DNA from: Ptychodera flava | Taxonomy: Eukaryota; Hemichordata; Enteropneusta; Ptychoderidae | Length of the DNA: 64,000 bases | NCBI RefSeq assembly: GCF_041260155.1 | Contig: NC_091931.1 | Span: 25,798,654 to 25,862,653, forward strand | Direction of reading: 5' to 3' | In this document: positions 13,401 through 22,541 of the stretch, piece after piece | How the letters are laid out: each line of letters opens with the position of its first letter | How positions within the stretch are numbered: the first letter of the stretch is position 1 | Notes under the pieces: model-generated | Database searches by the model: none | Told to the model about the DNA's origin: nothing | The model's input: only the letters and a program-made list of their open reading frames with translations | Made by a program: the position numbers and the translations under genes

Positions 13401-15036
13401 ATAGGTAGTGCTTCACATGCTGGAGGTTCTGGGTTCGACCCCCGGCAAAAAAATGGGACCCTCCTTTTCAATTATTTCCCCCTAAGTTTCCAAGTCCCCA
13501 TTCCTAACTCTTACCCCCAAAAATTTATCGCCCCTTTTAGAACGTTACCTTTGACCTCATTTCCATAAGTACGCACATCTTTGACGTCATCAGTTTGTGG
13601 TTATACCACTTGTAAAATGATGCCGCTTTTGTAACTTTAAAAGACCACAAGGAAAATTTTGCCAACAAACCTACCTGCAGGCTCATCAACCCATCGAAAT
13701 CAGAAATAGGCATCATAAGGAAAACCATCCTGGACCGTGTAAACCGAGATATACTGCGTAAGACGCACCTGAATCAATGGAAGAACACATATGACGTCAC
13801 GAACTGGTTCAAATGCATCAATCGGAGAGAACACAGCAACCAAGTCATGTAACCGCCGCAAAAAAGAAGATTGCCCATTGTCCGGAAACTGTCTCACGCC
13901 CTCAGTAGTATACAAAGCCACCGTAAATACAAGCAATGATACAAAGCACTATACAGGACTCACAGACTCAGCTTTCAAAACAAGATATACATATCACAAA
14001 CATACTTTCACAACATCAAAACACAGGTACAGCACGGAGCTCTCAAAATACATATGGACCCTCAAGGACAGCAACACAAAATACAACGTCATATGGTCTA
14101 TCATTGACAGAGCCCAGCCTTACTCAACCAAGACAAAACGCTGTATCCTCTGCATCACGGAGAAAATTCACATGATCAACTCAGACAAGTCAACACTGCT
14201 AAACAAACGTACAGAATTTCTTTCGAAGTGTAGACACAGAAGCAACTTCCTTCTCATTAACACTTGAACGCGCCAGAACAACCGCCTCGTTTGCATATAC
14301 ACCTGACCCTATATATAGGTAGCCACGAGCCCGCCAACATCACTCCTGACGATTGCCAAGCGCATGAAACAGTCAAATGCGAGTAATTCATTCCTTTACT
14401 TTATAGTGCATGTTCTTCTTCACATGTTCTCAATCAAATTAAATGTATTATGCTATTTTGAGACATATTATGCAGTATGCATGCACTCATCTATTTCAAA
14501 TTAGCAGATTTCTGAACATTCTGTCTGCCATATCGACCAGATTACAATTATGCACAGTGTCACATTCATTTTAAGAAAATCGTTACGTGCCAGACTGTAT
14601 GTAAGTAATAAAAAGTTACCTTTCTCTTCTGTTGTATTTCTTTATTCAGTCTGTCGATGTCACTAAACATAAGCGTCAGAAGTCCTGCTTGGCCGAACTG
14701 TTCGCAGAGTTTGGAACTGCCTTCGGAATAATTTCTACATGTCCTTCTGATCAACGTTATACCATAAAGGACATGCTTCATCTCTGTTCCACTGTCATAA
14801 ATTTCGTAAAGATACTGCAAGAACTTAGTCAATACATATCCGCCTCCTAGTCTTGCCAGATTATCGCCCAAGTTTCGATGAATCTGCTCGTCGTCTGTGC
14901 TTTCAAATGGCTGACTTATACATGAGGAAACTGCGTCTAAGCTCGACAGGATGTCAACGCCTCTGCCCTTTAACAGGTCCACAGCTTTCTCCATCTTCGA
15001 TACAACAACATAAGTGTATGTGAAGCCTCGCAACAT
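3676..15036 (-). CDS. Gene 1: ARM-SH2-SH2-ARM protein with NEURL4-like/ART-like C-terminus
   Basis: I join eleven exons: 15036-14620, 9630-9442, 9201-9031, 8271-8083, 7435-7238, 6453-5853, 5703-5617, 5261-5123, 4995-4880, 4729-4582 and 3880-3676. All have GT..AG borders, every exon is open and the total is 2460 nt (819 residues). The order is an ARM segment (1-139), SH2 (140-259), SH2 (260-388), further ARM repeats (389-589), a Cys-containing linker, CxCxxCH, and the HGT..Y..E module (to 819). Both SH2 domains keep the FLVR arginine (R174, R294). The SH2 cassette sits in a phase-0 intron that separates the two ARM exons directly in genes 2 and 3. The start ATG has an in-frame TAG two codons upstream; more 5' exons cannot be excluded. 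A role in phosphotyrosine-dependent signalling is inference. Confidence 0.85.
5853..6453 (-). CDS. Gene 1 exon 6: main ARM-repeat exon
   Basis: The 601-nt exon starts after a CCCCCAG acceptor (AQRRW) and ends at GTGACAC. It encodes helical repeats, including [20 protein letters not shown] and [18 protein letters not shown], typical of armadillo repeats. It aligns along its length with the 610-nt ARM exons of genes 2 and 3. Confidence 0.85.
7238..8271 (-). CDS. Gene 1 exons 4-5: second SH2 domain
   Basis: The exons (8271-8083, 189 nt; 7435-7238, 198 nt) are phase 0 and repeat the layout of the first SH2 pair, so the domain was probably duplicated as two exons. Landmarks are [35 protein letters not shown], and in the second exon [11 protein letters not shown] and [12 protein letters not shown]. 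The phosphotyrosine-binding arginine is present. Confidence 0.88.
9031..9630 (-). CDS. Gene 1 exons 2-3: first SH2 domain
   Basis: The two exons (9630-9442, 189 nt; 9201-9031, 171 nt) are both phase 0. The first encodes [15 protein letters not shown] then DGDFLVRR and [11 protein letters not shown]; the second encodes [16 protein letters not shown] and a [13 protein letters not shown] segment. This matches SH2 folds of the Fer/Fes type in spacing and in the YRFEG.GF signature. The usual WYHG reads WYHD here. No kinase domain follows. Confidence 0.88.
9930..10440. repeat. TA dinucleotide runs
   Basis: Two almost pure TA tracts (about 9930-10010 and 10365-10440) flank about 350 bp of unique sequence. 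Open frames of the YIYIYI type here are artefacts of the repeat. The homologous position in the other unit is the TA run at about 52317-52392. Confidence 0.95.
10445..10887 (+). pseudogene. Penelope-like element, 5' part of reverse transcriptase (degenerate)
   Basis: Plus-strand reading shows the pre-RT region of a common invertebrate Penelope-like element: [15 protein letters not shown], then in another frame [19 protein letters not shown] and [12 protein letters not shown], ending in EKEAFV. At least one frameshift (near 10640) separates the two parts. The reading stops at 10887, where a DNA transposon is inserted, and resumes at 13625. Confidence 0.75.
11051..11198. repeat. Long hairpin (palindromic) element
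   Basis: Arms of about 63 bp (11051-11113 and 11135-11198) are inverted copies, including GGGGTTAGCTGACCAAATTGT, around a short GC-rich turn (ggagcgagcgaagccagc). It is nested inside the DNA transposon. The structure resembles the hairpins at 25238, 33097, 38544 and 47167. Confidence 0.85.
13396..13446 (+). repeat. tRNA-like 3' half, possible SINE relic
   Basis: The sequence GGTAGTGCTTCACATGCTGG followed by GGTTCTGGGTTCGACCCCC resembles the D-stem to T-arm part of a tRNA and contains a B-box-like GGTTCGACCC. No acceptor-stem pairing was found, so a tRNA-derived SINE fragment is more likely than a functional tRNA. Confidence 0.35.
13625..14270 (+). pseudogene. Penelope-like element, 3' part: RT fragment plus C-terminal GIY-YIG
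   Basis: After the transposon the reading resumes with [20 protein letters not shown] and [19 protein letters not shown], then jumps to a GIY-YIG-type region (open frame 13791-14267): [52 protein letters not shown]. The catalytic RT core between these parts is missing, so this is an internally deleted copy. The endonuclease follows the RT, the usual order for Penelope-like elements. Confidence 0.75.
14300..14385 (+). ncRNA. Possible hammerhead-ribozyme-like motif downstream of the Penelope-like element
   Basis: CTGACGA (14346-14352) is followed 13 nt later by GAAAC (14366-14370), the two conserved core boxes of a hammerhead ribozyme, with a weak TGC/GCA stem between. Penelope-like elements are known to carry such ribozymes. 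Stem I and stem III pairing is not convincing by eye. Confidence 0.3.
14620..15036 (-). CDS. Gene 1 exon 1: N-terminal ARM segment
   Basis: The exon is 417 nt, phase 0 at its donor (GTAACTTT). It corresponds to the 461-nt ARM exon of genes 2 and 3: the blocks [17 protein letters not shown] and [11 protein letters not shown] align with GDHLASLGGG and LCKQFGQSGLL there. The protein may start at 15036 (MLRGF) or at the internal ATG before EKAVDLL. It ends at QQKRK, just where the next helical repeat would begin. Confidence 0.8.
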
Positions 15037-17130
15037 ACACTACTCTTGTGCCATTGATGTCTTGAAAACATGAAAAATGAAGGACTTCAATCGAGGGAAC
15101 TGAACTTTTTTACCCGGCATCGAAGGCGACACTACAAGAAATGGAAGTCTTTACCAAAGTCCACTGACTGGACGCCCCCTAACCTCGAATACTCGTGATC
15201 GCTACGCAAGTAGAGACTTTGTGTGTTTGTTCAATACATTGTAAATCATATTTCATGACGTGCTGCAATCATCATGTAAATATACGTCTCCATACTCGAA
15301 GGGGACAATAGATCTTTTATCACAAAACAATGTCGGTCACTGGCAGGTTTATGGGAATTTTATGCTCACTCAATCCATCACATTGCTAGTATTGTTGATT
15401 CCATCCAAGACAATTAATGTATTTCGAGTTCGTGACGGTAAATAATACGGAAACGAGTAATTCTCGAGTTTTACAATCCAAAGGAAAACGGCTCACACGA
15501 AAACCATTACTGCAACTACATTAGCTGGATTTACCCATTCAAAATTATCAACGAATAAATGATTCGAAGCAATCCCCACAAAGATGAAAACTATAACCCT
15601 TCTTATATTTTTAAAGGGAGTATGTCAGTGCATTTTTGCCACTTACATTGTTCTTGAGATAAAGGCCTCAATATATCAAGAGTGATTTGTCGATACAAGC
15701 AAACAATAGTTGAAATATCTGTGCCCCATCAGATCATCTAACCAAATTTTTTGTGCCAAGTGTAATAAAAGCATACAACCATGGCGACTTTACTGTTGAT
15801 TAAGCCTACTTGATACAGTCAGAAATTCTGCTTTTATTAAGACAAAACAGACCCTGCCAAGGATTGTAAATGAGAGTTAATGATTGTGGCTACACCGCCA
15901 CATACCGTGGTTGATCTGCTATTTGCCAAAACCAAATCGGGTCAAGAGATAATGCTCGTGGCATTTGAACACTTACTCGTCATAAAGCATTGTACTTTAC
16001 ATGTATTCCAAGCCGATAGAAAACTTGGCAACCCAAGTATAAACGTAACTTTCTTCTACCTTCAGAAAGAAATGCATTTCACAAGCTGACCAATTACCTA
16101 CTTTAAATGCGAATCCCTTTATATGGTATTATATTTCATTTAAAGATATTACGACGTGTAGTATTGAGTATGAAAAGTTATCGGGCATTCATGTGATCTT
16201 TGACCTTGTGTGTTTGTGCAACCTACATACCAACGATTTTTTGCTAACAGTTAATACTGAGTGTTTGCGATTCAATGTCAGGGACCTGTTTGTCGAGGGG
16301 CAGTTTTGTGTCATTAAATTCCGAGTAATCGGTGACACAAATAAAAACGGATTTTGCCGTTTCTGCCCCTCTTTCCTCACCAGAATACATTAAATGTCAC
16401 AATGGTCTTCACTGATAGATTAAATTAGCCTTGGTAAGTTATAGCAGCGTAGGAACACGCTTTTCAAGTAAATAAAACAGGATTTACAGTTTTCTTACAA
16501 TGCTAGGATGTCTGCTGCGGATCGATCTCAATGTAACAACAACTGGTATTAACTTGTATACTCTGTAAAATTGTATTTTCTAAGAAAAGGGAAGGGATTG
16601 ACGTAAGCAAATAATTCTTACCTTTTACCAACATCGGCAAATACAGTGGTAGACTTCTACAGAGTATGAGCTGTACAATGTCATCATAATGCCGTGCATA
16701 CACTTCAAGTGACAGAAGTGCAGCGATCTGAAAGAGGGTGTTCTACGTGCTGCTAATGCCCAGCACAAATGAAGTTTGACACTGTGGAAATGACATAGCT
16801 ACATGCTGTCTCTGATCAGCGCTCATTCAAATTCAACACGATGCAGGATAAGCAAACACAGTGGTAGATTTGTACCGAGTATAAACTCTACGGTGTGAAT
16901 GTTATGTGTACACTTCAGGTGACAGAAGTGCAAACGTCTAAAAGAGGTTGCTTTGGCATAAATCAAATAGCCAAAGCATTTCAATATTGACAATTTCGAA
17001 GTGTCATACCTAAGTAGAGTCTCTGACTTCTGGAAATATTCTCCGGTACTAAATTTATAAATTCATAAATTTATATTGCTGTGCTATATGCTTACTAAAT
17101 ACATATGCTTGACATCTGTGATAAATTGTA
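15037..17130. other. Intergenic segment upstream of gene 1, duplicated at 53138-55215
   Basis: This stretch is closely similar to 53138-55215 with small indels only, so it belongs to the duplicated unit. No complete gene is recognised. One exon-like open segment (16622-16727) is listed separately, and diverged copies of its start appear near 16860-16960 and 18600-18660. Confidence 0.6.
16622..16727 (-). other. Exon-like helical segment of unknown gene
   Basis: On the minus strand a CTCTTTCAG acceptor precedes 106 open nt ending at a GTAAGAAT donor. It would encode a helical peptide (IAALLSLEVYARHYDDIVQL, then ILCRSLPLYLP), reminiscent of one ARM or HEAT repeat. The paralogous segment 54714-54819 has the same length and remains open, but its donor is GC. 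It could be a 5' exon of the SH2 gene or a relic. Confidence 0.35.
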
Positions 17131-18880
17131 TGGATTTTTCTTTTAAATAACCGCTTTATGACCCCTAACCTTTCCATAATCTTGCCATTTTTACTTAATT
17201 TTTTGCGGGGACGAGAAAGATTGCAACTTTGCACAATGGAAAACTAGATTTGATAGGAGGGGCAAGATGAAGTTGGATGTTTGTGCTCCAATATTTGATG
17301 TACCATTTTCGGAGTTGGCTGAGCTTGTATACTGTCTCCAATAATTTCATACTTTCTCCATCAAGAGAAGACTGGCACTTTGATGTGTACATTTCAGTCA
17401 TATTTTAAACACGGTCTGGCAAACAGGTTTAAATACGTGAGAAATATTTGAGCACACTGTTTTTGTTAAGGTACAAGGCGCCTCGGGGACAGATAGTCGG
17501 CCTCTGAAATTTCTACAATTTTCTTTTCAGATCTATCACTTGTGGGGGCTCATTGTAAAGCTCTTGGAGAAAGAAAAACTTTCACCGGCTTAGTTTTTCG
17601 AAAATCCAAAATTTAATGTTCCCCCATAGAGTATTTTGAATATTAAACATCGCAAAATGTTCGGTAACTTGTTTCGCCAGTTACGAATTTTGTACGGTGA
17701 CCCCTCGATTTTTTATTGTTGATTTGGTAAGAGAACGGTTGAAAGATTCATTAAGAAAGTTTGAGCAAAAGTTTAAGTATTTCACTTTCGAGGCGCATAC
17801 TACGTAAGTTCGTGTGCTAGTAAATCTGTGCTTCAACATTATTTCTTGGTAAGAGGTCCACATATTTTTCTTTCACGACTTTGACTCTGTTATGTACCTG
17901 CACTTTGTGATGGGCTGCACTATGTTTGTCCTATACTATGACTGTGTAATATGACTTTTGACTTATAATTTTTGGATAACTGATCGGATTGACTGCTATT
18001 AAAAAGCTATTGATAAACTGCAATGGATTACATCAAAAACTCGCCACATCCCACAGCTCCTTTCGTCAGATGGCACCCAGTCTCAAATTATTCGATCAAC
18101 TTTGCTCTCAATGCACCGCTATTCGGATCTCGACCCGATGTAACTTATAGTTATAGTGCCCGTCAAAACAACCAGTGGAATATTTGACTTTTACAAATCA
18201 CTCTGTTTTAATTTGCATTTATTCCCGGCTTCATTTTTCGTAGTCTGACATCTCGATATTGCATTAACCAGAAAACTGTGTACAATGTGTTTTTTTTTGC
18301 TTTACCTCTCCAATTTTGTGAGATAAATCACCGTCATAAAATGAATAGAAGAACGAGTGTCTCCGTAAAGTACAGAGGGGCCAAAAAAATGCAACCGTAC
18401 TTATTAAATAAAACAATTGCTAAATAATTGCAGCAAAAAGTAATGACTTGCACATGTTCCAGAAAGTTTGCTACTGATACTGAAATTGCAGCGGACACAA
18501 TAATGTACTAGTAGCAAACGTGACCTTTGAAATACCTTCTAGATTCACATACTTAACCGGTCATCAAGTAACAGTGACCTCATCATCACACGCGTATGAT
18601 CTGTGCAGTGCGATAACGATACAGTTCACCTACTTCAGGTGACAGGACTACAGTGTCGAATGCCCAAGGTATTTTAAGTTTGACGTTGTTGAGCTCACAT
18701 AGCTACATGTGGTTTTTGAACTTCTTCGTGAGATATCCAGCAGAACACATTCATATTTCAAATTTCTATATTTTTTCTATGTTTGATGTTCATGATAAAA
18801 GTATATGAAATTGTTTCTGTTTTAAACATACTTTTTTCCCCTGGCCTTTTAATATCCATGCCATATTTACTTATTTATCT
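17131..18880. other. Inserted DNA with repeats, left of the Penelope-like element
   Basis: Relative to the other unit (empty site near 55215), about 17131-22550 is extra DNA. This left part contains a TTAA-flanked MITE (17466-17817). Around 17160-17320 it also appears to hold a diverged copy of the segment at about 18845-19005. No gene was recognised. Confidence 0.55.
17466..17817. mobile_element. MITE with GGTA..GCGCCTC inverted ends (copy 1)
   Basis: It starts TTAAGGTACAAGGCGCCTCG and ends with CGAGGCGCATACTACGTAA, the inverted end. The interior matches, in reverse orientation, the copies at 25694-26044, 57669-58014 and 61323-61690. The right TTAA is mutated to GTAA. Confidence 0.7.
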
Positions 18881-19006
18881 GTGAGAATAACAGATAATCT
18901 AACTGTGAACAATGGACCATTTTATTGGGAGGATAGGGCAGAAGGAAGACTTAAATTTTTTCACAATACACTTTTTGATATACTATTTTCGGAGTTGGCA
19001 GGATTT

Positions 19007-19345
19007 AAATCATTTAAGAAGTTCTACGGTAGATACGGAGATGTTGTATCAAAATATGACCTGTCTGTTACTCAAATGATGAGTGACAGCATACCAAATT
19101 TTGACTCACAAAAGTAATTTGGTGAATTCACCAAATAACAATGGATTTGTCGCTTTGGGTCAATCTTGACGGGTGCGGCTAGCTGGCAGGGTACGCTTAC
19201 CCATTCCGGACACCTGGTACCACCACTATTTTGTGGTTCAAGATGACCCCATTGCCTTTGTCATTTTCAATATGTTCCTTGGACCTGGTAACTTTCTTAG
19301 TTACCTTGAATGATAACGATTATTGGACCTGATTTGATGTCTATT
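19007..19345 (+). repeat. Left pseudo-LTR of permuted Penelope-like element
   Basis: This copy of the 339-bp direct repeat contains the end of the RT frame (KKFYGRYGDVVSKYD), a perfect 20-bp palindrome (19117-19136), an inverted pair GGGTCAATCTTGA / TCAAGATGACCC, and a GGTAAC..GTTACC hairpin. These suggest a folded RNA region. Confidence 0.85.
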
Positions 19346-21626
19346 GCCACGCCCAGGTGGATATGTCTGCTGGTGGATTTTAGTCCCCGAGCATATCAGT
19401 AGCCTGGTTATCAATAATCTATTCATGAAATTAAGTACTATAAGGAAGACCGGTTTGGGTCGAGACCGGAAAAACAAAACTACCTCTGATGGATTGTATA
19501 GGGCAAACAATTCATCAGTTGGACTGAGCCCTAGGCTAAATCTACATGACATTCTTAAGGAAAATATGGAATGTGATTGTTCTGTGTCACAGTGTCTGAC
19601 TAGAAATTGCAAGACATGTGATATTCTGATCACTGCCACTGTGACACGGAGTAATCTGTCCAAAAAGTCGTACCACACAAAGGCATTTGAGTCCCTTTCA
19701 TGCCAATCTAAGAACATCATTTATGGCATAGAGTGCACTTTGTGTGGTCTTATATATGTCGGAGAGACCGGGGAAAAACTTTCTAAGAGGATGTGTGGGC
19801 ATAGGTCAGGAATTAACAACAATCTGCCAACCTGCCTTTACACTCACTTCAATGGTCCTCTTCACTCAGTATTGAATATGAAAGTAAGAATATTAGAAAA
19901 AATTTACCATCCTTCTAATAGTTCAATACTGAGTAGGAGTTATCGCAAACAACGTGAACACCACTGGATCACTGAACTTGGCACAGCTATGCCTTATGGC
20001 TGTAATGATAACATACTAGGTGTGGGTAACCTATCTAGCCCCAGGGGAAAGACTGTCAATGTCATGGGTTTGTTTAATTCTCACCAGAGAAGACGACGAA
20101 GTCATGGCCATCGACACAGCAATAACACCAGTAATCCCCAGTTCAGTGATCTACTACCCATGTTAAATCAACCTTTGGGTGTTCACAAGGTAAGAACTGC
20201 ATTGTTTGCATGCTCCTTGCAGAAGTTAAGATCACTTCTCCTGACTGTTGAAGCTATGAATGTATACGACCCTCTGCTGCCCGAATACCGGTTAATTGCT
20301 ATTATTATGGATATAGGCAAATATCGCCTATTCAAACCTGTTCGGACAGAAAGCATCAACAGTCAGCAGAGATTGTTTTTCCCCTTGAGGTTTGTTAACA
20401 AAGGGATTGACATGATTAACATCAGCAATATCTTACACAACAAGGACGTTATGGACAAAGTACCACCTTATTTTACATTTCAAGACCCTCCTATAGTGTC
20501 CTATACCTATTCTAAGACCATAGGTAGGAAATTGTTTAATTACAATAGGGTCTTGAAAGAAATTGATATTAAGAACAATGTTCATGATGGTACTTGTGAT
20601 TGTATGTCATCTCCCTTTTGTTACAAACCTCACGGTCATATAATAACAGGTGACATGAAGATAGTTACACATCATAAGCTTCGGCAGCTGTTCCAGTTTG
20701 GCCCAAAATATCGCGAGCCACCCAAAGTAAACTGGAACTTTAACTTTAAGTTAATCATGGATGCTGCTGAGGCTTATGCTAAGAAGTGGGCTGCCCTCGA
20801 AGACGAAGACGTTGGATGTCTTTCGGACTGGCTTCGCACAGTCCGTGATAAGGTAAAATCTCGCATTTCACGTCTTCGTTCTTCACATACTGTCATCAAC
20901 ACTACATCTGCCTTTGATGACCCTTCTGTACGGGAATGTCTAGATGCTTTACATGATAAATATGTTGTTGTGCCTGCAGACAAAGCATCAAACAACATCA
21001 TCTTTGTCTGCAAGCAATATTACATTCAATGTTTAAAGAACGAACTTCAGATTAACTCAGATGATGAGAGTAGCACAACATACTCTCTTTCAACCTTATC
21101 TGAAGAGGAAACATTGCAGAACCATTCAACAGTTTTGAGTGAATTTGGCATCAAGTTAGCGCAAGATGACAAGGTATTACCTAATCTATATTGGATTCCT
21201 AAGATCCATAAGAATCCTTATAAACAACGTTTCATAGCTGGTTCCAGTAAGTGTACAACAAAACGCCTGTCACAACTTTTAACCATCATTTTATCAACCA
21301 TTAAATCTGGTTTGGTACGGTATTGTGACAAAGTTTATGAAACTAGTGGGGTCAATCAAATGTGGATATTAAAGAACTCCAAAGAATTGTTACATATTTT
21401 ACAAAATAACAAAAACATGTACAATTCAATCCACACATTTGATTTTTCAACGTTGTGCACAACCATCCCACATAACAAACTGAAAGACAGGCTTTCATCT
21501 CTCGTGAAGAAAGCCTTCTTTTACAAGAATGGTAGTCGTAGGTATGAATACATTGCCATCAAGCGCAACTTGGGCTATTTCACCAACAACAGCGATGCCA
21601 AACTCAATACAGTGATGTTGAGGTGA
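19344..21626 (+). pseudogene. GIY-YIG plus reverse transcriptase, 5' part (Penelope-like ORF)
   Basis: The open frame runs 760 codons. Near residues 75-95 is a Cys cluster (CDCSVSQCLTRNCKTC). Residues about 124-220 form a GIY-YIG endonuclease (IIYGIECTLCGLIYVGET, HRSGI, HF..H, E..WI..LGT). A middle region has CDCMSSPFCY and GHIITGD..GPKYREP, and the RT begins with VPADKASNNIIFV, LPNLYWIPKIHK and FDFSTLCTTIP. The stop at 21624-21626 comes from a frame shift, because the RT continues in another frame at 21676. Which upstream ATG is used is unknown. Confidence 0.85.
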
Positions 21627-21675
21627 TTCAAATGCTATATTTCCTAATTGAGAACATATTTATCAAGTTTGCTGC

Positions 21676-22314
21676 ATGACATTCAGGCAAACCATAGGCA
21701 TTCCCATGGGCACAAACTGCGCCCCACTTCTTGCAGACTTATTTTTGTATTCGTATGAAGCAGAGTTCATACAATCACTTCAGAAATCTGGGTGTAAAAG
21801 GATTGCCAAGCGATTTAACAACACCCACAGATATATCGATGATCTCATCAGTTTAAACAATCCTGGTATATCCAATTATCTACACCACATCTACCCAGAT
21901 GATTTAGAAATAAAAGAAACAACTGAAAGTGTGGACTCGGCTTCATACCTAGACGTATTGTTTGAAATTAGACATAATACACTATATACTAAGCTTTATG
22001 ACAAAAGAGATGATTTCAATTTTGAAATCATAAACTTTCCCTTTTTGTCGAGCAATATACCATCATCTCCAGCTTATGGTGTGTATATTTCACAACTCCT
22101 TAGATACAGTAGAGCATGCAATTCATATGAAGACTTTCGAGTTAGACACAGCCTATTAGCTCAAAGTTAGTGAGGCAAGGGTTCTCAGAAAGTAGATTAG
22201 TGAAATCATTTAAGAAGTTCTACGGTAGATACGGAGATGTTGTATCAAAATATGACCTGTCTGTCACTCAAATGATGAGTGACAGCATACCAAATTTTGA
22301 CTCACAAAAGTAAT
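21676..22314 (+). pseudogene. Reverse transcriptase, 3' part with YIDD motif
   Basis: This part carries TIGIPMGTNCAPLLADLFLY and the catalytic RYIDDL (about 21826-21845), then SYLDVLF and the thumb-like region. A one-base shift near 22155 moves the final segment (VRQGFSESRLVKSFKKFYGR to the stop at 22313) into another frame. The catalytic aspartates are present, so the damage is limited to frame changes. Confidence 0.85.
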
Positions 22315-22541
22315 TTGGTGAATTCACCAAATAACAATGGATTTGTCGCTTTGGGTCAATCTTGACGGGTGTGGCTAGCTGGCAGGGTACGCTTACCCAT
22401 TCCGGACACCTGGTACCACCACTATTTTGTGGTTCAAGATGACCCCATTGCCTTTGTCATTTTCAATATGTTCCTTGGACCTGGTAACTTTCTTAGTTAC
22501 CTTGAATGATAACGATTATTGGACCTGATTTGATGTCTATT
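22203..22541 (+). repeat. Right pseudo-LTR of permuted Penelope-like element
   Basis: This is the second copy of the 339-bp repeat, with two visible differences from the left copy. It includes the RT C-terminus and stop (TAA at 22311-22313), then the same palindrome (22313-22332) and inverted pairs. Near identity indicates recent insertion or conversion. Confidence 0.85.

Larger units (their letters stand above)
10888..13624. mobile_element. Non-autonomous DNA transposon with 45-bp TIRs and 8-bp TSD
   Basis: The ends are inverted copies of about 45 bp: 10888-10933 begins GGCACCATTTTTCAACTGG, and 13580-13624 is its reverse complement with few mismatches. The 8-bp direct repeat GCTTTTGT flanks both sides (10880-10887, 13625-13632), and removing the element rejoins AFV with TLKDHK in the Penelope-like reading frame. 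No transposase is visible inside. An 8-bp duplication fits hAT-like and some other superfamilies; I do not assign one. A long hairpin element is nested at 11051-11198. Confidence 0.85.
9643..14619. other. Intron 1 of gene 1, enlarged by insertions
   Basis: This intron of about 5 kb holds an ATTC tetranucleotide run (about 9650-9697), two long TA runs (about 9930-10010 and 10365-10440), a degenerate Penelope-like element, and a nested DNA transposon. The matching intron of the SH2 pseudogene (51971-52715) has the ATTC run and one TA run but lacks the retroelement and transposon. Confidence 0.8.
19007..22541 (+). mobile_element. Penelope-like retroelement with N-terminal GIY-YIG (permuted, Naiad/Hydra-like)
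   Basis: The element has 339-bp direct repeats at each end (19007-19345 and 22203-22541) that differ at only two positions I could see; these match the pseudo-LTRs of Penelope-like elements. Between them lies an ORF with GIY-YIG first and reverse transcriptase second, then a C-terminus inside the right repeat. Sequence at 18881-19117 encodes the same C-terminus, suggesting a head-to-tail partial copy to the left. Known PLE clades with permuted domains (Chlamys, Hydra, Naiad) have this order. Frameshifts near 21605-21665 and 22155 make this copy inactive as it stands. Confidence 0.85.

Noticed and set aside
13396..13446. Functional tRNA gene
   Set aside because: Only the 3' half looks tRNA-like; acceptor stem and anticodon arm do not pair.
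19100..19345. Hammerhead ribozyme in the permuted Penelope pseudo-LTR
   Set aside because: I looked for CTGANGA followed by GAAA on both strands and did not find a properly spaced pair.
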